Source: Doris montereyensis (taxonomy: Eukaryota; Mollusca; Gastropoda; Nudibranchia; Dorididae). Taken from it: a stretch of DNA of 64,000 nucleotides. Positions within the stretch are counted from its first letter, which is position 1. Each line of letters starts with the position of its first letter. Positions 33,916 through 47,599 of the stretch are shown here, in pieces. The DNA lies in assembly GCA_037039925.1 (NCBI GenBank), contig JAXRKP010000799.1, positions 82,501 through 146,500 on the forward strand. The letters are read 5' to 3'. The position numbers and the translations under genes were made by a program. The notes under the pieces were generated by a model, which was given only the letters and a program-made list of their open reading frames with translations, was not told where the DNA came from and made no database searches.

Positions 33916-36900
33916 TCACACCTCAAAATCTCCATACAGTTGTTGTAGCAAATGCTGATCCAGTCGGGCTGCGTGGAGGACCACTGGATTTGATTAATTT
34001 CCCCGCCAGCCGTGTAGGCCAAGATGGGGTCTTCGATTGCTCTGGGCATCTGCTGGATGTCCCATATCAGGGCCTGGTGATCATCGCCTGTCACGGTAGA
34101 TAGAAAATTGTACATGTTTTATATACTGTTGTACCAACATTGTCACGGTAGATAGAAAATTGTACATGTTTTACACACTGTTGTACCAACGTTGTCACGG
34201 TAGATAGAAAATTGTACATGTTTTATATACTGTTGTACCAACGCTGTCACGGTAGATAGAAAATTGTACATGTTTTACACACTGTTGTACCAACGCTGTC
34301 ACGGTCGACATGCCAATGCCACCACGGTAGATAGAAAATCACATGTTTTTGTTGTAAATGTTTGAATCAAAGACAGTGCTTCAGAGGCAAGGTGTGTGCC
34401 TTTCATTTTTCAACCAAATAGTTGTGTATTCAAGCCCTGAAATGTGAAACATTTTCTTGCAAGTTTTGGACCAAAAGATTGATTTTCTGTTCTTTGCATA
34501 TTCAGGTGAAGCGATCATTTATCTACAAGTTCATAGCAGAAAAATATCCATATAGCGTATTTTTATTATTTATACAAAATATTTTGTAGGCGAAGGTAGG
34601 TAAAAACAATAAATATTTTGACGTAAATTACCCTTAACACTGATTGAGAAGATGGCAGTAAAGCTTCGTATATTGGTGGTTAATCGCCAAATGTGGCAAC
34701 ACCCGAATTGACCTCGTTTCTGCCGACACCGATTGGCACTTCGACCCATCGCTGTGTGATATAAGAGGCGTTGCGCGTCAGTGTATGCTTAGGCAGCACA
34801 AGCATAGGAAAAAAAAACAAAACTGGTCATTTCGACGTCTGTTTTCACAACAGTGCACATCTAAACCTAGATTTATAATCCTGTTTACATAAGTAACAAT
34901 GCCACAGACTGTCGAAAGAGTAAGGGGCGGCTACAACAAGGAAAACCCGTCTGAAGCATTTGTTTTTGTGTTATTTTATTTTTATTTTTATACTTGCATT
35001 TTTCGAAATGTAGTTTTTCCACACTAAAAAAATTCTATCTCCTTCGCTATTTACCAAACAATTTGTATTATATTTGGCACACAGGTTCCTTTTGTCCATG
35101 TTAATAGAATAGCATCGTTTTATAAAAAAAAATATATTGTAAACTTTTTGAGAATTTTTTGTTGTAATAAAAATGCTGTTTTTGTACATTCACAGTATAT
35201 AGTATTTTCAAAAATTCATAATAAAAAAACCTACCCAAAATATAAAAATAAACCGACATCATTCTTTAGATACTGAATGGAAAAGACGATCTGCACAGGT
35301 TTTGGTAATTTTATTCATACCTAAGGGAGTCAAAATCCAAGATGGCGGCCATTTCTATGGCAACGAAGGATGCTAAAAACTTTCAATGATATAGGATGAC
35401 TATATTTTGACATTTACTCACGTACATACTAAAAGCAAAAACCTAAACTCAAAAGCAAAAAAAAAAAGCACATTTGTGTCATCGTGAAATTGCACATTTG
35501 TATCATCAAGGAATTGCATTCATGTCATTATGAAGCTGCACACACTTATGTCATAATCAAATTGCAATCGTGTCATCATCAAATTGCATTTGTGTCATCA
35601 TGAAATGGCACACTCGTGTCATCAAATTGCACATTCGTGTCCTCATTAAATTGCACGCTTATGTCATAATCAAATTGCATTCGTGTCATCATGAAATGGC
35701 ACATTCGCCCCGTCGACTGTCTACTTTGTTCCATATTATTACCAAGTTTCTCAAACATCGAGTTTGGTTTTGATGCCACAACTTTAAATATTATCTTAAT
35801 TTTATTTCGGGGTTTTCTTATCTACAAAAGAAACGAAAAACCCCCAGGAAAGCAAAAGAAAAAAGAAACTTGTTTTATCTAAATGTTGAACTTTGACCTG
35901 TCTATGCACCTACTGAAGCTGGGACTTACCTGCAGTGCATATGTGACAACTGGAGTGTGGGGCCCAGCCGATGCCGTTCCATGCAGGCTCTGTGGTTGTT
36001 GAGTCTTGCTACAGGTGTGCATGGAACACGGACGTCTAGGATGATAACCTGAAGATGAGTCGCAACAAAAAGATAGTGCCAACACGTTAGATGACTACTG
36101 AAAAAAATGCAAGACATACTAGTTATGAATGCAAGACATACTAGTTATGAATGCAAGACATACTAGTTATGAATGCAAGACATACTAGTTATGAATGCAA
36201 GACATACTAGTTATGAATGCAAGACATACTAGTTATAAATGCAAGACATACTAGTTATAAATGCAAGACATACTGGTAATAAATGCAAGACATACTAGTT
36301 ATAAAGTGCAGCACGCATTTGTCGAACATGCGGTCGTCAAATTCCTGGATTCCTCGAACAACCTGTATTGTTCCGAATGATTTCCTGTTTTCTTAACAAT
36401 TTTTTCACGCCAAAGTCGAACCTGTTAACAGATTCCTCAAACTATTTTCTCAAGCAGTCTGATAAAATTTTACCTAATTTTGGTCTGAAAGTACTCTAGC
36501 CTATGACTAAAAATAGCCTACACCATGGTAACGTAGATCCATGCTTGCCGTAGTAGTAAGAACAGCATGCGGAGCCTAGCCGGTGACTATAAATAGCCCA
36601 CACCATGCTTAGAATTAGAACAGCATGCGGAGCCTAGACGGGTGTCTATAAATAGCCCACCGGAGGAAAAAAATAAAAAAACAGATTGACGGCCTTAGTC
36701 GCAGCGGATATGGATGATATGGACAAACTGCTCCTACTCGATCATTGGTAAATCTTTAAAACCAAGATGTTTTAGCAACTGTGAACAGCTTCCCGTCCAA
36801 AACTTTGCAAACAAAAAAGTGTGGATGATATCTTCCATTTATGAGTCACAAACTTGACTCCAACTTCAACGCACAAGGGAGAAAAGTTGCTATGATTTGG

Positions 36901-39900
36901 ACAACTGTCCTGCACACCCCAACTTAGAGAAACTGCAGGCTATTGAGATAGTCAAACTTCCACCCAACACAACGTCAGTTCTACAACCATGTGATTGTGA
37001 TCAAGGAATTATCGCAGCCCTAAAACGTCATTACAGAGAGAATGTGATTCAAGTTGCTCATACACGTGGATGAGGGAAAAGACATTGCTTCATTTGACGT
37101 CTCAGTCCTAGATGCGATGTGCGATCTGCGTACCGCTTGGAATCGGGTGACAGCCAAAACCGCCGAAAACTGCTTCCGACACTGTGGTTTAGAATCGACA
37201 GTGGTGATGGTAGTATTCTGACAATGCCCGACAGTTCATCTAACACTATCACTAACAACCTTGATAACAACTATTGCCAGAGGACACTACCATGGAACAA
37301 TTCTGTTCGATTGACAATGAAGTTGCAACAAAGCGCTGACGACAGAGGAAATAATTAAATCTGTTGTAGAACCGCAAGACAACCCTAACGATGATGAAGA
37401 TGTCACGGATAACCTTGAACTTGAAGGACCGCCACCACCCACAACCAAGGAAGCGGCAGATGCAGTTTCTACCCTACATAGATTCCTTGAAGTCCAAGGC
37501 AGCGGCGAGCTCACAGATACCCTCTGTTCATTGTCTTCATATTTGAACAGTGTGTCGGTTCAATCTGCCAGACAAGCGTCGGTGACTGCATTTTTTAACC
37601 ACTTGGGACGGGCAAATGAATTGAAATGTTTCATGTATAAATGTACCGTATGTGTGTGTGTTTGTACAGATGTATGTTTTGTGACGTCCTTCACTTATTT
37701 TGGAGTTATACTTGCTAATTTGAATAAATTTACATTTGAAAAAAAACCAAACAAACAAAAACTACACACATGCTTACGGCATCGCATTTGCCCGATTTCA
37801 GACAGCAAGGGACATAACTGTTTATAATACATGTGCATTGTCCTATAGTACTTTCTCGTGTTCCACGAATCACGGTTCCTCGAACTGTTTCTGTTGCACC
37901 AACAAGTTGACGAATGCGTGCTACACTGTAATTGCAAGACATACTAGTTATAAATGCAAGACATACTAGTTATAAATGCAAAACCCGTACTAGTTGTGAA
38001 TGCAAGACATACTAGTTATAAATGTAGCACGTGCTACTGCTGTTAAAAGGAAACACATAGTAGTAATAAATGTAACTCATGCTAGTCGTAAACTGACCTC
38101 AAGTGCGTCGAGGCCATAGTAGCTAGATAGTTTGGATCTTGCTTGTTCCACGCTAGGCGCAGCAGTGGAACGTGCTGCTGGTCTTAAGTAAATGATTGTG
38201 GAATGCTCTAAGTGTCGAAGATCAAACATACGGACAGATCCATCAGCACCTGAAATGACATGATTTATTGTGTGATTTTTTTAGCAGCACAACTTAATCT
38301 TATTGTTAGTAGAGGCAGAGCCAGGATTTTTCCATCTGAGAAAATAGTTGACAATAAAAGCTATGGTCTAAAAATCACACATGACAAACAACCAAACACA
38401 TTTAAAGCATTCAGATCTTATGGCGGGTAGCATGATAAAGTCTTTATTACTCACACAAAATCAATACGTTTTTACATATCAACTGAGAAGGAAAAGAGAA
38501 ATACGACGTCAATCAAATTGCTGAAGGCAGAAAAACAATCAAAAGAGGGGCACACCTGGGGACTCCTCCTTACCAACAACAGAGGTCTCTTCGAGAAAGC
38601 AAGAATTTAAGAAAGAGCTAAAAATAAAATGTACCCATCACGGATGACAAAAGGAAAAACACTATTTTGAGAAAGATGCATAGATGACGAAATGGTAGGC
38701 CTACTGTAAAAGGCATTGAAAATGTTCTCAACCTCAGACCTCCACCAGAATATCCATCAGACATTCTACCACCAGGTAGGAGAGACCTACCGGTACCCAT
38801 TAGTTGCGACACTCCAACCAAAGCGGAATAGTGGAGGCAATCAAGCAACTGAACTCGTGAAAAAGTTTCTGGACCAAATTTCATAACACCTGAAATTCTG
38901 AAAAGTGAAAGCAACCGCCTTGACAGTTTCTCAACGACTGGAAAGAAGAACATCTTGTGAAGCTCCCAAAATAAAGGAGACCCCAGTAACTGTAACGACT
39001 TTAGAGGATTCACTCTACTCTCCATTTCAGAAAAAAGTATTTAACAAGAATCATCTTGGAACACAATAAAAGAGCTGCAGATGACAAACTTTGAGATGAA
39101 CAAGCTGGATTGTGGAAAATTAAATCTTGTACTGACCGAATTGCTCGCTCCGAGAATAATTCATGAGCAATCCTTAGAGTGAAATTCACCTCTGATGGCA
39201 TAGTTAACTTCATTGGATTATGAAAAAGCTTTCAACAGTGTCAACCGAGAAATGGTGGAAAATTATGAGACATTATGAAACACCCTACACTTTGGTAAGT
39301 CTTTTAGAAATATGTATGAAGGGACAAGCTGCGGACTTCTACATGAGGAACACATAAGTGATAGTTTTTGATTCAAGACTGGAGTCAGACAAGGATGCAT
39401 ATAACAAAATTATGGACGCTTCTAGGTTTTAACCCTTTCCTGCCTACTGCAACATCAGCCTTGCAGCCTACTGCAACTGAATGGGACCTCAGCACTGATG
39501 CCTATAGCGTTCCGATCCATCCTCGCTTACTCTTTGTACTCGTTTAACAAGATATTGCAGTGTGTGAGACTTGAATCGGTAATCTCGTGGTGTGCGAGAT
39601 TTCCAGCTCTTTATAAACAAAAAAATGCATTTTTATCTACTTTCCTTTTTGACTTACGGCGATTGTAACAAAAGCTACACTATTATTACTTCCAATGAAT
39701 GGACCGACCTACTCACGAATGTTACTGACAATTATAGGCTCATCAAAGTTATATAAAAATATCTATTTTCTGAAAACTTATTTTGTTTCTAGTTTATTAT
39801 AATTTCTTCACTGAAATTGAAAGATGTTTTAAGTCTCTAAAATTAATTTAAACTGAAACAGGTATACTTTTCTTCAGATTTGCGTCCCTTCTTAGGCACA

Positions 39901-42900
39901 CAGACTGAATAGGAAGTGAAGGCTTAGCACACACGCTAGAATTGTGGTGGACCTTAGGCAGGAAAGGGTTGAACAATTCTCGCGTTTCTAGGTTTTTAGA
40001 ATAAAGGCACATCAGAGAAGCTTGTAGTTTTAACTTTTTCAGACTTGGCTATAGATGTGAGCTAGACATAAACAGAGAATTTGATGCAACACATGGCACA
40101 AGAACATTTTCTTACCAACACTGGCAAACATGTCTCTGCCTCCACCAGCACGACTGAAGGCGATGTCGTAAACTTCCTTGTCATGTGCAATGAGCTGTGT
40201 CTTGACGTGACCTGACACCATGTTGACCACGACCCATGACCTGGCCAGTCTGAAATAGCGATTTACACATGAGATATTTTTTCAGGTTTACATTTGAACA
40301 ATAAAACCAACTCTTGTAACATATCATGAAGACTAAAAAAAAACTGGTCAGTGATGACGTTTGATTTGATTAATATCGTGAATTTAGCAGTCTGGTCGTA
40401 ATCTATCGGTGTCATAACAACAACAAATTTAAAAAGATGCCCCCACCCCAATGCCCTCTGCCAGAAAACAAACCACATTGAATTTTTCAGAAACACAGCA
40501 GAGCTAGTATCCTATCTGGCCAATAAATAGTTTTGATTATTGTGATTAAAATATATTTTCATTTTTTTCCCATCATTCCATTCTACCAAAATATTCCTTA
40601 CCGTTCAAATTATTTAAATAATTGGATTTAAATTAGAAATTCATGATGGAATGGAGATCAATCGTACCTCTATTACTTCCTTGTTCATATTGAGAGATTG
40701 AGTTTGTCCTGAATTTTACAGTCTAAGACCAAGAGGACTGACATCACTTGTTTTATTTGTCTACTCCTGAACAACACTGTGTCTGTGTTTTTATAGACCT
40801 CTGTACATCCCATAAAGTCGATGCTTTCCATTTTGCATAAAGGGCTAATAACAGATATCATTATGCTTACCTCCAGACCCCAAATCGTACAGGTCGTGTC
40901 GATGCTTGACGTACCCAGCAGGTTCGGATCCACCTCATTCCAGTCAAATGATGTAAGTGGAGCACAGAAGTCAGAATTTTTATTCTGTACAAAAAAAAAT
41001 CCAGATAATATGTCAAAAGAAGGATTTGTTTGCTTCATTAAAATTTACCCTGTTCACCATATGCGATGATCTCAGGGTGAATTAAAAGGAAACAGCAAGA
41101 TGAAAAATAAGTGAAAGAGTGAGAGGAAAGAGGTAGGATCTACCAATAGCACCAACCAATCACCCATGTCAAGAAGGAAAAGAAGGAAATCCCAAAGAAA
41201 TAATTCGGTATGAAATTACAGTATTGCCAGAAGGAGACTCAAAGTCAAATTACACTGAATTTGCTCTGCTTAAATAACAATTTGCATTTCTTTTTGTCAC
41301 TGTATGTAGAAACTTCCAAATATCAGCACATTATGTTTTTCATAATTTATGAAGAAGGTGTTATTTCCAGCAAGGATAAAAACAAGAGCGTTTGATTTTT
41401 TCTTATATTTTGTTTAAAGATAATTCAAATTACATTATTAAGTAAACACTCCAGCCTGGTCTCTGTTTCACCCGACACGCCATACACGAAGGTAGTCTCC
41501 TGATGTGGCTAAAAGATCTGGAAATACACCTTTCTGCAAAAAAGTAAATAAAGAATACCCAAAGGTAAGCCACTAAATTCTGTCAAAAACGTGGATTTTG
41601 AGCACACAAGAAAACAAAAAGAAGCAGATGTAGATAATAATTTTGTTACATGGTAAATTGTCAGTGACATTGACATCATTCACAATACCAGAGGTGGCGG
41701 TGGGGTATGACATTCTACATTGAACTTGAACAGAGTGAACATGATGGCCTATAATGTCTATCTGGAAATTCTATCAAATCTTTTATAAAATAGATCTAAA
41801 TTGTTTTATACTAACTTATACACCTAAAATGACAAGCTTGGAATCATGACGGAGAGAGCTGGAGTGGGAGCTGAAAGATCTCCCTGGGGATGTCTTCGAG
41901 GGAGGTCGAAAAGATGGCACAGGACAGGGATTGCTGGAGAACTCTAGTTGTTTGCCTATATATATATGCTCCATGAGGGGTGACAGGGCATCATGATAAT
42001 GATGATAAAAATTATATTACATACAATTATATATACAATTACATGGCATACTGTGTGAATGTTGAAATAGATACATAATAGTACAGTTTAAGATAAAAGC
42101 TTTAGGGACTGAATTTCAAGGTCTGAGAAAGTGTTTAAGATTTAATTTTTAACAAATTGTATGAATTCAATAATTTCAAGAGAAAATTCCACTCACAGAA
42201 TCAGGTATCCACATGATTTTTGTGGTGGGGTAGGGGTGGTCAAATGTACTTTTAGCGGAAAAGTCTGAAGTGTCCTCATCAAGACTGACAATCTGAACCT
42301 AAAATAATTGATGGAGAAAAAAAGAGAGAAGAAAAATGAAATATTTGTATGAGAACACCTTCAGGTTTCAATATATGAAGTCAAGTTCCTTCAAGGCCAT
42401 CATGACCCATAGAGCCGGAGCTTATCTCGGCTTCTATAGCGTGAAGCGGCAAAAGTAAAAATAATCACCTCCTGGACAGGGCTAATCTGATGCAGGTTTT
42501 TACTTCCAAGCTAATGCTTGTATCCATTTTGCACCTGGGTCGAGTGGGGACAATGCGTGTTACGTGTCTTTCCCAAGGAGCACAACTTCAGGCAATATAT
42601 AAAGATGGTAAAAAATAAAATTGAGATCATACATACATAGGAAAATCACATTTAAATTTAAAGAACAATTTTTTTTCTGGGAAAAATTTCAGTGATTGGA
42701 TTACGATGAGAAATAAAATAAAAATCTACTGAACGATTATCTTTGAATGAAAATTTTGTTGTTTAATTTTAAAACACACATTGGAATAATTATGATAGTT
42801 TTCTGATTCACTAGCTTGAAAAGGGTGTCAGAAAAAAACTGAAAGGTCTGAGGTACTCGATAATTTAGATTTTTTGCCGATCAGGTTTCTGCAAGTGTGA

Positions 42901-44989
42901 CTAGAGGTAATTCTTCACGATGATCCCTCGAGAAGCCAAATTTCTTTGATAACTAGATTTAAATGGAAAATTTTAAACAAATCCGACAAGCCATCCAATG
43001 GTCATGTGCATAGAAAACAGTAGCACAGTGGTCTCTGCCTAAGAGGCCGGCACTCAGGAGACAACAATAAGCAGCCTCTTAATCGGACTGTCTTGAAAGA
43101 AAACATCCATATAGGTAATTCCTAAATGACATAAATCATTACATAATTTTAATCGGTCTGACCTTTAGGCTTAGAGCCCAGACCCAAAACTGGAGATAAA
43201 ACTAGAGAATATCCAGGTTTCAAAAGTGGGAAGCGAAACAGGTGACAATTATCACCTCCTGGCTAGGACACTAGTCTGACGCGGTTTTACACCCAAGCAA
43301 GTGCTTATGTACCCATTTGAATCTGGGTGGAGTAGGGAACATGCATGTCATGTGTCTTTCCCAAGGAACACAACGTCGGACCTAGCTTTGCTAGGATTCG
43401 ACCCTCGGGACCTCATGAACTGCAGTCCGGCAGCCTAACTGCTCAGCCACTAATGCCTAAAACTGGAGGAAGGGAATGTTTATTAAGAAAGATTATGAGG
43501 GAAGATCGAAACAGAAGCATTTGTTAAAAATTTTGCAGTCTTTTCTTTTCCTATTGATTACAAAACTAGGCAGCCATTGCATCCAAACAATTAGTCAATA
43601 GGGCTCAATTCAGTTTTAATGCAGATCAAGGTCAGTCCCTCATTTGTGAAAAAAGACATGTTTCTAGTTCGCATTGGTCATGATGGTGCCTTTGATCGGG
43701 TCAAGTTGTTCCAATGACGAGAACTGATATTCCAAGTGTTGCTGTGCCGATGCAAACCGAAGGTATGTCAATCGCCTCGCTCAAAATCAAAGAGTGCGGA
43801 TCAGGATCTAGCACTAGCACGAGCAGAATTTCTAGACTTACAACACAATATCAACAATGTTTATGTTCCAGGTTGAAATAAACCTAGCATTACTGATCTG
43901 AAATTGAAATTTTGCTTTATAGCTAAAACTTAGCCAGACCATTTGGCCTTCTGACAAAATAAGAAAACTGGCATCATAGCCAGATTGAAGTTTTTCGAGT
44001 CCATCTTTAGGCATCACAATGAAATAAACCTAGCATTACTGATCTCCCTTGAAATTGAAATTTTGCTTAACAAGCTAAAAACTTAGCCAGACCAGGTGGA
44101 ACAGTCTTTTGAATGGAAGAATAATGTTAAAACTGAAGTAACCCAGGTTCAACTCTTGATTGGAGGAGGACTGTATCATGTTACAAGAGTAACCCAGGTT
44201 CAACTTTGGGTGGAGAAGAATGTATGTATGTTACAACTGAAGTAAAGGTTCAACTCTTGAGTGGAGAAGACTGTAGGTTACAACTGAAGTAACTCCAGGT
44301 TCAACTGGAAGACTGTATACTACAACTGAAGTAATCAAGGTTCAACTTGGGTGGTGAGAAGACTGTATGTTACAACTGAAGTAACCCAGGTTCAACTCTT
44401 GAATTGGAGAATAATAATCTTTGGTGAGAAGATGTATGTTAATTTGTAACCCAGGTTCAACTCTTATGGAGAAGACTGTATGTTACAACTGAAGTAACCC
44501 AGGTTCAACATTTTCCAACTGAAGTAATCAAGGTTCAAGTGGTTTATGTTACAACTGAAGTAACCCAGGTTCAACTCTTGGTATAATAATCAATTATTAA
44601 TTTGTGTTCTTATAAGCGACATTTTCCCAATTATTAGTGTTTATAAAAAAATGAACACCTTTTCTGACCCGCTGAATTATTCACAATTTCTTCCTGTGAA
44701 ACCTGTCATATCATGGCTTGCACTCGCACCCCTTTGATATAAATAAAAACCCAAAACCATAAAAAAGGAGACTAAAAGTCTAGGTTCCATTTATAAATCA
44801 TTGGAGTTTGCCATCAATACACTTACCTTATTATTATATTCTTCCACAAAACTACCAAGTGCCAGACGGAATCTTTTTGTCAGGTCGTATACTCCAGTTC
44901 ATGCTATAAACTGTCCATGGTGCTTCATATTTGTAAATTTCCTTGCGTTTTGATCCACTTCCTGGAATCTGAGGCATCGCCATTGTCAT
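33916..44989 (-). CDS. DCAF7: DCAF7/WDR68 (HAN11) WD40 scaffold protein, eight coding exons, frameshifted
   Basis: DCAF7 is a WD40 beta-propeller that holds DYRK1A/HIPK2 kinases and acts as a CUL4-DDB1 substrate receptor; it is among the most conserved animal proteins. Exons in transcription order: 44989-44827, 42298-42197, 41533-41434, 40984-40871, 40249-40116, 38249-38098, 36048-35930, 34087-33916. Signature stretches are [97 protein letters not shown] [93 protein letters not shown] and [19 protein letters not shown]. The start is the outermost of three close ATGs (44989, 44983, 44977). Single-base breaks: extra A after RPDK (exon 1), extra G after WRV (exon 3), extra G in exon 5 before VNMV, two or more in exon 6, extra G after NHRAC (exon 7), and a missing G that hides the terminal Val-stop (TGA at 33918-33916). 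Most are in homopolymers. Introns carry a Tigger element, an RTE relic and a MITE. Confidence 0.96.
34089..34312. repeat. 52-bp tandem repeat abutting DCAF7 exon 8
   Basis: TCACGGTAGATAGAAAATTG recurs at 34091, 34143, 34195 and 34247, with a degenerate fifth start at 34299. On the - strand each unit holds the acceptor-proximal sequence TCTATCTACCGTGACA; two upstream units keep the AG that follows it. Confidence 0.93.
34375..34450 (+). repeat. SINE-A fragment
   Basis: CTTCAGAGGCAAGGTGTG and TATTCAAGCCCTGAAATGTG resemble the SINE-A head only. Antisense to DCAF7. Confidence 0.5.
34469..35470 (+). repeat. About 1-kb interspersed repeat, copy 2
   Basis: The partner of 4950-5985; same orientation in the window, but here in a DCAF7 intron and antisense to it. 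It ends in a longer A run at 35455-35470 followed at once by a different tandem repeat. Confidence 0.8.
35475..35705 (+). repeat. Degenerate 23-26 bp tandem repeat
   Basis: About nine units of GTGTCATCATGAAATTGCA with variants (TATGTCATAATCAAATTGCA; CTCGTGTCATCAAATTGC). DCAF7 intron 7. Confidence 0.9.
36112..36303 (+). repeat. 21-22 bp minisatellite, left part
   Basis: Nine units of ATGCAAGACATACTAGTTAT. It is cut by the Tigger element and resumes at 37929-38025. Confidence 0.95.
36304..37928 (+). mobile_element. Tigger/pogo-type (Tc1-mariner superfamily) DNA transposon relic
   Basis: The ends are imperfect inverted repeats: left AGTGCAGCACGCATTTGTC, right (reversed) CAGTGTAGCACGCATTCGTC. 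Both are bordered by TA (36302-36303 and 37929-37930), as expected for a pogo TA target duplication. The interior (about 36750-37060) encodes broken DDE_1 transposase segments: KPRCFSNC...[52 protein letters not shown]. Several frameshifts and stops are present. About 1.6 kb against about 2.5 kb for full Tigger elements, so the N-terminal CENP-B-like part is largely missing. Antisense inside DCAF7 intron 6. Confidence 0.88.
37929..38025 (+). repeat. 21-22 bp minisatellite, right part
   Basis: Four more ATGCAAGACATACTAGTTAT units beyond the transposon, showing a single array existed before insertion. Confidence 0.93.
38640..39400 (+). mobile_element. RTE-type non-LTR retrotransposon relic (reverse transcriptase fragment)
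   Basis: Frameshifted pieces read in order as [94 protein letters not shown] and [15 protein letters not shown]. These are the order and wording of RTE-clade reverse transcriptase up to the block before the catalytic YxDD/FxDD, which is not found. No endonuclease domain or 3' end remains. It lies antisense in DCAF7 intron 5, directly before the MITE at 39433. Confidence 0.82.
39433..39968. mobile_element. piggyBac-like MITE (TTAA target)
   Basis: Fourteen-base perfect terminal inverted repeats begin CCCTTTCCTGCCTA at 39433 and end TAGGCAGGAAAGGG at 39968. The left flank is TTAA (39429-39432), the right TTGA (39969-39972), a one-base decayed TTAA. 536 bp, with no transposase. CCC-type ends plus TTAA are the hallmark of piggyBac-derived elements. 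Confidence 0.82.
41040..41165 (-). repeat. Repeat C, copy 13, next to DCAF7 exon 4
   Basis: The + strand shows TTTACCCTGTTCACCATATG, GATCTCAGGGTGAATTAAAA, GAAACAGCAAGATGAAAAAT and AGGATCTACC. In transcript orientation its tail lies about 45 bases before the exon-4 acceptor (40986-40985). Confidence 0.75.
42372..42600 (-). repeat. SINE-B copy 3 (truncated head)
   Basis: GTTCCTTCAAGGCCATCATG, GAGCCGGAGCTTATCTCGG, TTACTTCCAAGCTAATGC and TTTCCCAAGGAGCACAACTT. The tRNA-like head is missing. DCAF7 intron 1. Confidence 0.75.
43185..43462 (-). repeat. SINE-B copy 4
   Basis: It retains the body (CTGGCTAGGACACTAGTCTG, TTTCCCAAGGAACACAACG) and the head (GCTAGGATTCGACCC, GAACTGCAGTCCGGCAGCC, CTCAGCCAC). 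DCAF7 intron 1. Confidence 0.8.
44130..44582 (+). repeat. Degenerate tandem repeat, about 48-50 bp unit
   Basis: Nine or so units of GTTACAACTGAAGTAACCCA then GGTTCAACTCTTG-GTGGAGAAGACTGTAT, with many deletions. It lies 245 bp 3' of DCAF7 exon 1, in intron 1. Confidence 0.88.
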
Positions 44990-45620
44990 TGAACTGGCAC
45001 AAAAACAAACACCTTCCTCTCGAAAAAATTAAAAGTTCGTGATAGCTTGGTTGAGGCTAGATCTATGTTGGATTCAATCTGAAAAATAAATCAGATTAAA
45101 TAAAGACTCCCTCTAAAGACTCTTTTTATTTTCTGCACAGTTGGAGTGTAATTATTATTTATAATATATATACAGTAAAATGATCCGATCACAAGCTATC
45201 ATTATCAACAACTTTAGGAAATTATGTCATTTCTTCCTTTAAACATTGGGAGCTCTATAGTCAGGCACAGCTTCAAATTTTGCAAGTGAGCAAAATTCAA
45301 CATATAAAAGTGAAATCTATCTTTCTTCACTATGTGCATGTTTCAATCAAATTGATTGTTGATCAAGACTATGAAGCGAAAGAAAGAATTTCATATGATT
45401 GTAGACTTAATTTCTTTGCTACTCTACAGTAACGACTTGACTAGGACTGGGCGTAGAGGACTTATTCTCTGTTTAGAGGTTAAGATCGGACCTACAAGCC
45501 CACTAGGATTTTTAGCAGCCTATCTGTCAGTTTGCCTTGCTGCATCGAAGAGAAGTCACATTTAAGGAACAACAAATTATTTCAAATTCAATTCTAAGTT
45601 TTTTAAACTTCCCAAACAGT

Positions 45621-46005
45621 TTGTGAAAATTGGGTAATTTTACGGTTTAGCGGTGTAAAAGAAAGTGGGTCAAATTTGTAGTCGATGTCGGTACAGTAGT
45701 CGCTAGATAAAAGCATATTTCATAAAGGCACACTCTGCATTATAAACACACGCCTACATCTACTGATTGAATTTTTACTATAATAAACACACGGTATAAT
45801 GCAAAAGCATGCTTTTTCCTGCGCCCAAAAGGGCGTACGGTTGTCACATTAAGAGGTCATAATGAAAAAATTTATCCACAATCCCTTACCCCTACCCCCA
45901 CACCACAGTGGGGCGGGGGTGGGGAGTGACGTTCAGGGTAAGGTATTACAAATTTGACCCACTTTATTTTATGCTGCTAAACCGTAAAATTACCGAAAAT
46001 TGTGA
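45621..46005. mobile_element. Foldback MITE with about 60-bp terminal inverted repeats
   Basis: The left arm 45621-45680 (GTAATTTTACGGTTTAGCGG, AAAGTGGGTCAAATTTGT) pairs with the right arm 45946-46005 (ACAAATTTGACCCACTTT, CTAAACCGTAAAATTACC), about 85-90% by eye. The 265-bp centre has no open frame. It lies about 0.65-1.0 kb upstream of the DCAF7 start codon. Confidence 0.85.
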
Positions 46006-46009
46006 TAAA

Positions 46010-47544
<1,535 letters not shown>

Positions 47545-47599
47545 AAAGACAGATTCTTCTTCTTCATCTTCCTTCTCCTCCTCTTCTTCTTCTTTGTGT

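Noticed and set aside
34091..34312. CRISPR-like array (also 28139-30490 and 55437-56036)
   Set aside because: Units are head-to-tail without unique spacers, in an animal genome; ordinary minisatellites.
37119..37358. Separate small gene inside the DCAF7 intron
   Set aside because: Lies within the Tigger element and reads as part of its decayed transposase region.
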